The translations under genes and the position numbers were made by a program. The notes under the pieces are model-generated. The model did no database searches and was not told where the DNA came from. It worked only from the letters and a program-made list of their open reading frames with translations. Of a stretch of 19,178 bases of DNA, positions 1 through 10,900 are shown in pieces. Origin of the DNA: Temnopleurus reevesii. Lineage: Eukaryota; Echinodermata; Echinoidea; Temnopleuroida; Temnopleuridae. The DNA lies in contig BQKZ01004049.1 of NCBI GenBank assembly GCA_036244855.1, forward strand, positions 47,828 through 67,005, in the 5' to 3' direction. Each line of letters starts with the position of its first letter. The first letter of the stretch is position 1.

Positions 1-156
1 GCGGTAACAAGGTCCGGACGGACGCACGGACGGACACACGGACGGACGGACGGACGGACGGACGGACGGACGGACGGACACACGGACGGACGGACGGACG
101 GACGGACAACCCGAAAACATAATGCCTCCGGCACCACCTTACGGTGGCGGAGGCAT
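1..156. repeat. (GGAC)n microsatellite next to a palindrome
   Basis: GGAC repeats with CACA interruptions run from about 14 to 107. At 122-156 an imperfect palindrome pairs ATGCCTCCGGCACC with GGTGGCGGAGGCAT around a short CTTAC loop. A terminal palindrome followed by GTCC/GGAC repeats is a combination I associate with dispersed elements in marine animal genomes. The element continues left of the window, in the intron after exon 16. Confidence 0.7.
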
Positions 157-778
157 AAAAAATTGGAAGGATTAACAATGATTAAGAATAAACAACAGAG
201 AAGCAAACCCCCATCCGAGCCTTAATAAAAAATAAGAAAATGCCCACTTGCAATTCAAAAAGGTACAGGTGAAATCTTATTCCGTTACATGCCAATAAGA
301 CCCAAAATGCTCTAACAATATCAAATGATAAGTAATCGTAACCGCACTTAGAGTTTGTAATCTTAGCTCCCTGGAAACTTCCACAATGTCAGCCTACAGT
401 GGCGACAACAATCTTCATATCCTATCAGGTACCCATTTAAGCACCTGAGCCCATATTCTAAAATCTGTGTTAAGAAAAACTGTGTTAGTCGTCATAACAA
501 AACCAATTGCGCACATTCAGCACTTCTTATTATGGGTTGCATAGCTGCCAACTGTTACTAATTTTTAGTAATTGCAGACACCGCACAAATATTACCCAAT
601 TGCACATCGTAATTTTGACTGGTTATGACAATTATCATATTTATGCAGGCATTAAAAAATAGCACAATTTTCAGAATTTGGACCCTGGTGACCCCTTGAG
701 ACAAAATGCTTGAAACACCAATTGACTGATGTATACATGTAGGAGCAGAACGCTGCAATCTAATGAGAAAATTCTTAC
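157..778. other. Intron after exon 16, no exon found
   Basis: AT-rich intronic sequence. The next WD40 exon was looked for on the minus strand and not found. A minus-strand acceptor near 465 (TTTTTCTTAACACAG) is followed by 34 codons ending in a stop (464-363), without WD40 character. It most likely belongs to a dispersed repeat. Confidence 0.5.
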
Positions 779-841
779 CTCAAAGTTATGAACGAAAATC
801 ATGTTATCCCTGGCTTGACTCAAAACATAAGATCCATGAAC
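779..841 (-). CDS. ZNF106: Exon 16: WD40 strands; last exon seen
   Basis: 63 nt (21 codons), phase 0 at both ends. The acceptor is TATGTCTACAG and the donor TTTGAG|GTAAGA. It encodes VHGSYVLSQARDNMIFVHNF, then E, the c-d strands of the blade begun in exon 15. Its length equals the matching vertebrate segment. Two further blade segments and a C-terminal C2H2-like region would be expected in a complete ZNF106; I could not find them in 1-778. Confidence 0.75.
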
Positions 842-1938
842 CTGTAGACATAACAAAAAATAGAAAATAATCAAAAGGGAGCATCATATTAAATATGTAA
901 AAAATTGATTGGTTACCTTCCAATACCATTCTCGATAAATAGTGTCGATTGGAATAATAGTAATAATAATAATATTCAGTTCTTTTATAGCGCATAACAC
1001 ATGGCCATAGCATGTCCCTATCTGCTTACAGAGCAGAAAAAGAAATAACAGAATAGAGAGTGGAGAATATAGATCTGCTTTAACGAGCAAGAAAACAACG
1101 TACATCTGATATTGTGCACTGGGCTCATGTAAATTATTTGTTAAATAAATACTTCTTTAGCATAGACTTATACTTATCTAAATCAGAAATATTTCTCAGG
1201 TAATTTGGGACCGAGTTCCATAGAATCGAGGCTGCATAGAAAGAGCAGGTGGGATTTTCTTAAAATAATTTTTGTTAGATTATGAAACACATTTCATGTG
1301 GAAAATAAGACTGAGGGAGTGTTGCTAAAAAGTTGTAATCAACTTCAATTGCAAGTTGCAGTTCAATCAAAATTACTGTCTGAATACAAATGACCGTTTC
1401 AATTTGAAGAAGTGGATGGAACAAAGCTTTTGATTGGCCAGTAATTTGAAGATATTATAATGACAGTAATAGAAATAATCATAATAAAAAAAAAATAACC
1501 ATAATATAATGATTAAATTAAAATCAAACAGCTCGGTGGAATTAAGGTTACGATTAATAGAGATACCTTCAAAGAAAAATAGCAGAAAGGCATGTCTGGG
1601 GGCATTTTGTTTCCCTTTGCTTTAAAAATTAACTACAAATTCCAATTCATAGATAAACACCTGTAAATGTGTGACGACATCATGATGACCCCATAGGCTC
1701 CGGATCAGGAGACCATCGTCAGCCCGTCTGATGGTTACCGTATGGTCCTCGGACGCTGTGATGATCAATGCCATACCGCCCTCTAGTGTTGACGAGATTG
1801 CAGTCAAGGCAAAGGAAGGCGTGCAGTCGTAGTACCAGTTGATTTTGGATTTCTGAATGTGGATGGGAAAAAAAGAATTGCACAGTGTTAATCATACACT
1901 GCTTTTGTCATCAGTATCATTACCATCATCATCATCTA

Positions 1939-1989
<51 letters not shown>

Positions 1990-4900
1990 CTTTATCAACA
2001 CTATCATCATCATCATCACCATCATCATTATCATCATCTTTATCAACATCATCCATACATTCAGCAATAAATTACACTTGTGTGAGGGTCGAATGCCCCT
2101 TGGAATTAGACATAAGCCAACATTTTTTTTAACCCCATAAAAATATTGCATAATTTGTGTCCTCATAAACTTTTAACATCCTTACAAAATTCTGCTCTTT
2201 TATAAACTCTAAATTTGGGTGGCTTAAACTTCTTCTATTGCCATTTAAGTATGACGGCAAACCCAAGGCGTTGTAATGTCCGTTAAGCTTACCTCAGGTG
2301 CATATCTTGATGAAATTACATATGACCTTCACATATATTATCTGTTTCATACATATAGAATTGCAATGAATTTCAATAAATAGTTGTCAAGAAATTCACT
2401 ATCATGGAATTGCCAACATCGTACTTTACCTGGATGTTGATATTTGCAATCTGTCCATCAACCGTTCCCACAAACAAAGTATTCCAATTCACATGCAGGC
2501 AAGTGATCTCCTTATTCAGCACCATCGTCGGTNTCCAATTTACATGCAGGCAAGTGATTTTCTTATTCAGCACTATGGTCTGCAGAAACTCCTTACCCTG
2601 TAAACAAAACAGACACACATACCCGCACACACACAAACAGTAATTCATTCTTGCATTACAAGCATATCAAGTCTATTTGATACAGAAATACGATATTATA
2701 TTTCAAAGCTTTTTTTCTTTTAAGAATAAGAAATATTTGGCATTCTAATACATAACATTGTGCCAGGAAATCTTGTAATTTATGTTTTTGTAACCCCCAT
2801 TAAATAAAAGATGAATCTTGTCTTCATTTTAGAAATTCCTTGTAAATTTTACATAGCAAGCCTTGAATAGAGACAGAGCACACAATCAGGTATAAGGGAA
2901 CGCGTATATACGCTGTGAGCAAGAGGGACAAAGGACAGGGACAAAGTAACCAACTTCATTCAAGCATTAACAATAGCTGCGTGATCACGAAATAAGTGAC
3001 TCTTGTTCAACATTTCCATAGAATAAGAAGTATGAAAATTTCTTTTATATCCGTCTAGCTATTGTTAATGCATGAATGGGGGTTGTTTACTTTGTCCAAT
3101 GCCTTTGTTCTTCTGCTCACAGTAAGATAATTAACTGCCAAAAAATTAATTAAAATAGAATATGATAAAAAAAAAACTTAACATATTATTCAACAGTTAA
3201 ATGTAACTGCAAACTTGATGTAAAATCCCAAACAAATTTGAAATAGCCTCTTAGTAATTTTCCCAGAGCCATAATGATGCCTCCCAAGCCAAGGGTAACA
3301 GGTCTCTGCTACGGAGACCCAGGCAAGGCCACTGGGTTAACAACAAGCCCCCACACCTCGTCAAGGTGGACTATTTCATGTTCCTCATCAAGAGAGGGGA
3401 GAGGAGGATGCGGAGAGAAATAGAGGGGCAGGGAGTTTGGAGGAGAAAGAGAGAGAGAGAGAACGGAGTAAGGGAATGAAGGGAGAGGCAGAGAAACAGA
3501 GAGACACATCCAGGAAAATAGAAGGAGAGACAAAAGAAAAGATGGAACGGAAGGAAAAACAGAAAAAAAGACAGAGAGAAAGGGCAGATTCAAGGAAATT
3601 GTAGGAAAGACAGAAGGAAAGATAGAAAGGAGGTAAAGACAGAAAGAACGATAGAGAGATAGACAACAGCTTCAGAAAATAGAAGGAAAGAAAATGTCAA
3701 TATCTAGGCTGAAAAGAGGGAAAGATAAACAATAATGCAGATACTGGAATAAAGAGAGGATATAGACAAACAGAGATCAGGAGGTAAAAGCAGGGGGACA
3801 AAGATTCATAGATAAGATGAAGAAAATAGAGACACAAACAAAGAAAATAAAGAGGAACTTGGTGGAGGTTGATTCAGAACCAATCCATGAATATTTGAAT
3901 GGTTCAAACAACTTCATAACTGAAATTTACAATGAATATATGGGACCTCAAAACAAAATTAAAAGCTTTTTGAAAACAAATTCACAGATGCCAACCATTG
4001 CGGAATGTGCATGAAGTAAAAATAAAAATAACGCAAGAGTTCAACAAAATATATTTGGGGGCCTATAAACAAAAATCAATGCTTTTTCATAGGCTCCCTC
4101 TACTTATCCCTTAGTTCTCATGAAATGAACAGTTTTTTTAAAAGAAGAAAGATATGATGTCAAATACCTTTTTAGTTTTTTTTCTATACATACTTATACT
4201 AAATATCTTTGTATTGCTTTATATCTTTTATTTGACATTGCATTGTTTTGTTTCGTTTTCTTATCATACTATGGGGGTGTAGTTCAAAATCAACTGCAAA
4301 TCAATTGCAACTTTTGAACAACACCCACTATGATTCATGACTTGTGGAAAATAAACTTGAACTTGAATTTGAATTATATACTTGTGAGAGTAAAGCATGG
4401 CATCAATAACCATTCTTTGAGCCATTCACTTGGGATGAAAGCCTTGAATTTGCATAAAGATGCCCCTCATATTTGGAACTGTTGGAATCTCTGCAAATAA
4501 CACACACTACAGAGAATAATTTTACTTTTCAGATTTGATTAGCAATTTCATACATCAGAGAAATATTTTCAATACTTAAATCTACAGTTCTATGTGAAAG
4601 AGTTGCTAAACATATCATACTTTGTAGATCAATCCTGCTAAAATGCATAGCAAGGTGTGATGCGATTCCCTGCACTATACATACCTTGACATCGAACTGC
4701 ACCAGATTTCTGCTACCATTGCTTGCAAAGGCGACCATCTTTCCAGCAGTGTTTCTCCAAAGGGCAAAGTATTTGATGTCACTGAGAGCCAGATCCTCCT
4801 CAGCATCAATCTTGTTTGTCTAGCAATACAATGAGGACGATAATTCAACAATTTACGAATGATATCAAGAATGACTTTATCAATTTTGTACTTAATGATT

Positions 4901-7900
4901 AAGAATACTTCTTATAGAACACAATAACGTACATGTACTCCAGACTTTCAAACAGTAGTTTTTCACTTTTAGAATGACTTGCAGCAATGCCTCGGATGAT
5001 GTTCAATCAAGCTGTTTTTTGTAAAGTTATGAATGACTTTATGCATGACCCAAACATTTGGTAAACTAGAAGTTTGAGGAGCTTTCATTGCATATCATTA
5101 CCAATAGTCAGACAAATCATCAGACAAATCCTCATCCTCTTATGTCCATACATGGTCTCGGTAATGCTTCTCAGATACCAATGCAGTGGCATACAGATTA
5201 TCATTGGGTGCGGGAAGGGGTCACCAATAATGCGTAAATCAATTCATAACATACAACCCGCTTTATGAATCACCACCATGGTTACACAGGGATGGACGTT
5301 CTCTAATATGCTCTACTGATCCAAGACACCCCAATTGGACCAGTGGATACAAAAGTTTTCAATCAAATACATGTGCATACTTCAAAGCTCCTAATGTCAT
5401 TGTTACAATAGAATCCCTCAACAATATTTCTGTATTTAGGTGAAAAAGATAAACAAACAGACTAATGAATGAATCAATAAACAATCAGATAAAGAAAGAA
5501 ATTAATAAAACAAAAGATAGGTACAATGTACACTACCTCTCATAATTCTTTGCTTAACTGTTATCAATATTAAGATACATGACAATGGGATCCCAATGGG
5601 ATCATTTGTTCTGGGCTTTTTTTTTTGCTTACAGAAAACAGTTAGCAAAGACTTCTGGCTTGCATATGAATAAATGAAAGTGTGACATGAACTTACTGTG
5701 AGATTGAATATGATGAATCTGCTGTCGGAAATGCAGGCATACAGTATATCCTCAACAATATACATGCTGATCACATAGCCTTTTGAGCGAGGGCTGGAAA
5801 CTGCCTTGTCCTGAGAACTTGAAGCGTCTTCGGATGACTGTTCGCAGTTTTGCAGGGTGCTAGACAAACTACTATTCCTAGGATCGGCTGAAATGTCGCT
5901 AATGTTGCTATCATTCCAATCCATTGAATGAGCTCTAAATGGTGAACTCGCGGACTGACACACGTGAGGGCTGGAACTACCTGTCCCTTCAATCTCTTCG
6001 TCAGGTTCTTGCTTTATTCTAGGCAGTGATGAATCTTGGGCATTGGGCTTGAGTCTTTTTCTTTGGGTCTCGATTGGACTTCCTTTTGGTCGGTTTCTTT
6101 TTGTAGAGGTCGGCTCGTTGCAATCTACGGACAAACCTGGTTGGTCGATGTTGCTTGAAATGGTTGAAACATTTTGTCTTTGGCTAAGTCTACCTCGAAG
6201 GTCATGTTTCATTGTTGGTAAGGAATTCACAGATGATGTAGTAGCCATGTGTGCTGCTTGACCAGCGTAGGGTTGCACTGGCATTTCCTCAGGTTCCGAC
6301 TCACTGGTTCCCTTGTGTCTCACTCCTCTAGTAGAACCACCTGCCATTGGATGAGATTCTGAAGTGGTCCTAGATCGTGTTGATGGTCCACTGTTTGGCA
6401 TCACACCATCTCTATTCGGAGACATGTAACTGGGGTTGATCAACTTTGCAACAGTTTCAATGACATCGCTACTAGGAGGACCCACGTCCTGATGCATCAG
6501 GCGCTCGCAGTCGAGTCCGTACAGGGTCTCATCCTCGGAGAGAATGTCCACTTTGACTCCGCCGCCGTGGCTATTGAGCTCCTGGAGTGTCTTTGCAAGA
6601 CTTTCCCTGCTCATCACCTGCGGCACCACCTCAATGGTCTGACCCTGGTGACCTTGAGGGGACAGACTTCCCACATCAACACCATCTTGATAGCGTTCCA
6701 AATCCCCAAACGTCTCTATCGACCCACGATCCAGCGTCTCCTCACTATGGGCGGGGCTTCCAAACGTTATCCTGAAGCCCTCTGTCCTGTGACTAGGTGT
6801 GGCTTGAGTTCTTGAGGCATTGTCCAATCTGCTGAAGCCACTTTCTGCTCCAGAGTGAGGTGCTTCAACCAACGGTGGATCATCCGCAGGAACATTAGCC
6901 ATTATTTTGTTTGTAGAGGCACTTCTACCAGCCTTCTCACCCGAAGTCAAACCTGAAACAGATGACAAAACACAGGAACAAATTGACACTTTTACAATTT
7001 ATCTTTTCACATTGATAGTCACTTCCACCACAGATCATTTTCATTTCCTAGGCAATGGTGCATACAAACAACCGTAACGACCTATATCCACAATGTTTAA
7101 CAAAAATTAATATTTCAGACTCACAATTCAATATGAATGCGTGACTGCCCTGCAGAAGGTTGTGATCACCCAAATCATAGTCAATTTTGCTGCCCAAATC
7201 AACAATTACCAGAATTTAATAAATTCTTTGGTGTTTGCTAGAATTTTCAGCTAGTTGCTATAACAGCAAGCTGGGGTTATAGATATGACATCACATCTAC
7301 AACTCTGAATATACGATTGAATTGATTTCATTTGAAAGCATTTCTACACAATGAAACTCATTGAAAAAGGCACAATTTCAAAGACATAAAATGAAGAATC
7401 GAGAAGTAAAAAATATTAACTTTGCTTTCGTTCTACTTACCAAGCAATAGATTGAGCCTCTTCTTTCTCAGATCTGCAAGGCTATCAATGACCTGCAGAA
7501 ACAAAAAGTGTAAACAGATTACTATCCTGGCTACAACTAAGGGGCTCCTCTATACCAGGTGCATATAATTTAGGGAACAAAGGCACATCCTAAAAATGCA
7601 CATTGTGTAAAAAGTCCTTGAAATATTTGCAATAAAGGTCTTTCAGACAATTTTCCTCCGAAGTATCTTAAATCATGGGTTATATTCTTTGCATCCACTT
7701 CTTTTCCTTTCCATAAACCTGTATAATAATGGTAAATTTACAACACTTTCTTTTAAAAAGTCTATCAAAAAGGGGGAGTCATTTTAAAAGCGTGCTTACC
7801 AAACTACGGGGTCAAAATCCTAACATTTTCCCTCAAATTTAATGAATTTGGATCAGCTACTTTGGGGGATGGTACCACATAAAACTTACTTTATCTTTCT

Positions 7901-10900
7901 CTTGCTTGAAGATTTTGAGCAGTTCTTCTTTCTCTTGTATGACCTGCACCACCTTGTCTATCTTGGCCGTGAGTTGGTCCATCGTAGCCTGGAGCTTGTT
8001 TTCCTCTAGGGTGATCTCTAGAAGACTGTCCATGTCTCCGTAAATGGCGTCTGACTGTAATAAGAATTAATATAATGTTCAATTTAAACATGTTTACGTT
8101 CTGAAAAAAAAAAACATGTTTAAATTATGGTTTAATATGTCTAATTTATGGTTGACCTATTTTATGTTCTGGTTATACACATCTGCAGCACCTTGTCAGA
8201 TTTTCCCCTTATTTTTCTGCACTCCTAAGTGAGCATTCCAGCAGGGTGCTTGAATTAAATAACTCAATGTCTGTTTTACAATTGCTTACATTTTTCCTTC
8301 TCTGTTTTGATTTCTTCTGAAAATTGTTTGCTATAGCTATGGCTGGGCTCTTAGCTCTGGATGGCAGGTTTGGCTGGGCAGATTTTCTCCACATTTTTCC
8401 ACTCCCTAGGGAGTATTCTAGTAAGGTATTCTAGCATCAACTACGTAACTTAATGCCCGTTTTACCAATACTTACATTTTTCCTCCTATTCTTTGATTTC
8501 TTCTTGAGCTTGTTTGCTGTTGCTACGGCTGGGCTCTTAGCTCTGGATGGCAGGTTTGACTGGACAGACTTTCTCCTCATTTTAGGTGACTGCATCAATG
8601 AAAGATGAAATGAGTAATTCCAAAATAACAAAAATCCTACAATATCTCAAGAAAGAATCTTACATCTACAGTGGTGACAGTATCAATCTTAGAGGAAAAT
8701 AATTGCAAAAACAAAACACAAGGCAAGAATTATTTCAATTAAAACACAAGTTAATACAAGAAAAATATTTGTTTCATACTACCCTATCTCATAGGTTTAC
8801 ACATGCTCCTGCTGAGTAAAAAAGCATATTGTGTAACCCCAGTATTGCGATGAAAATTAATGATTTCTTTTTATCATTATACCATTAGCAGATTTATTCA
8901 ATATCAAATCATGACCATGGGCTTGTAACATAGATAATGCATTAAAATTACAATAAATACTAATTGTAAGTCTATGGCAAAACATGTACCATAGAGAACA
9001 ATTAGTTTTCAATTTATTGTATCTCCTTTCTGTTATAGCCCCCTGTTCTTGATTACAACAAGAAAATATGACCCATATCTATAACATAGTGTAAATCATT
9101 GCAATCAAAACAACAATTCAAGGAGAAACATCAATGTAATCTGGATAATTCAGTAAAAATGATCTCGTATATGTACTGGATCTCCATTTTTATCTCACTC
9201 GGCTCCTTTATTTTACAAACTTAAAACCCTGAATATATTTGATATAAACACACTCCAAAGTTTACTTTTTCTGTTCAAATTTGCAAATAATTTACTTCCC
9301 CCCTTCATTTTCAAACTTTTTCAAAATAAACTCAGCTATTCACTCGTATCCTTCCAGAAATTCCTGAAACTTTCATCTGGTCAATCCAAAACTGCTAATT
9401 GCCCAAAAATTCATACATCATGGCCCGGATCTTTGGAACCCTTTACCAGAAAATTTTAAGTCTTCTCTCTCAATTTGTTCATTCAAATCCAAGGTCAAAA
9501 CCATGCTATCATCTGAATACTCACAGTAAACTATGTCAAATTTTACACTCCTAATTTAATGGCATACAAACTCCACTTTACTTTTCACTCTCATCTTTTT
9601 CTCTCCCACCATCATCCTCATCTACATCCTTTTCATCTTCATCCTCATCTCCATCTCTTTAAGATTAGCAAAAATCGTGATATTAATTCTGCGCTTTTAA
9701 TTCTACTGATCAATCATTAGTTTTTCTCAGGGTTGTCTTATTTCTTTCAAGCAATTTGCTTACAAGATAATCCTTCTTCTATGATTTACACGTTATACAG
9801 TGTATTGTTGACAAATTGTCATTGTATTTTATTTTATATTATGTTCATTTTTGTGACATTTTGTCAAAATGATACTCTTGAATCATGTTATTTTTTACTG
9901 TACTACGAAATTATTTTGTATGCAGAAGAAAATAAATAAACTAACTAAACTAAACTAAACTGACTAATATAATCTAGTTCAATTATCAAATCCAAATTTG
10001 GTAGTTTGTACTGGATCATCATTAACAGCTGAAACAGCACTGCCATTGATCTTTTTGTGAACAAACTATCAATTACATTTAATAAATGAAGATTAATGAA
10101 GATCGATGTAATTAAAATCAATTATTATTTACCTTTGAAGCAGATAACTTGGATATCTTCTGCTGGGTACTCTCAATTCCTTTGGCAGGCAAACCCTTGC
10201 GTTTTTTCTCATTTTTCTTGCAATTTTTCTAGCCAGGTAAAAAGAAAATAGAAACAAAAATAGATTATCATGGGACATGCACCAATGCTCTCACATGAAA
10301 ATGAAAGGCAGAAGAGGGTTCTGATTTTGAAAAAAAAAAATGTACATTCCGTCAGCAATTGTTATAATTTATATCATACATTCCGGTAATATTCAAGGTT
10401 TCTACGAAAGGGTAGCAAGAAAAACTATATACGTCATTTTCTTGGCAATTTAAATCGAATCATTGTCATTTGAATTTGATTATATTAAACCTTAAATTAG
10501 GTGGTCTGTCTTAATTGAAAGATCACCTATTATTCATTTTGTGCTTATCAAGCAACCAATATTTAAAATTACAATATTTACACACAATTTACCTTCCTCC
10601 ATGGTGATATTTTCTTCTGTTGGGTACTATTCTTTCCTCTTCCAAAAAACTGGGACTGCTTGCGCTTATTTTTTGTCTGGGCCTTCTCAGTCTGGTCACT
10701 TGAATCACTCTATAAAAAATAGATGAATAGATAAATAAAAAAGGAATTCAAATTTCCTCTTATTATTGATTTCTTGTCATCAAATGGGACAATACTCATA
10801 TTGGGTATGTTTTTTTCTGAGACTTCATCCTCTCCCAACACTGAAAATTCTTCTGAATAGAATTGCAATCATGTCAATTGACTCATTTATATCTGATTTT

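Noticed and set aside
1..156. CRISPR-like appearance of the regular repeats at the left edge
   Set aside because: There are no unique spacers; it is a simple GGAC microsatellite in a eukaryotic intron.
363..464. Possible alternative terminal exon of 34 codons in phase 0 after exon 16
   Set aside because: The acceptor is good and the phase fits, but the peptide has no WD40 character and the sequence resembles a dispersed repeat; no positive evidence of use.
1857..2166. Serine-, histidine- and methionine-run open frames
   Set aside because: All are readings of the (TCA)n microsatellite.
3309..3666. Leu/Ser/Pro-rich minus-strand open frames
   Set aside because: They are the complement of the polypurine tract, which lacks stop codons by composition.
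3817..4014. 65-codon plus-strand open frame
   Set aside because: Lysine/asparagine-rich AT-biased sequence following the GA tract; no domain, no splice context.
5502..5696. Continuation of the exon 12 open frame to position 5502
   Set aside because: A consensus donor (CTCACA|GTAAGT) falls exactly where WD40 homology resumes in exon 13; beyond it the translation shows no family resemblance.
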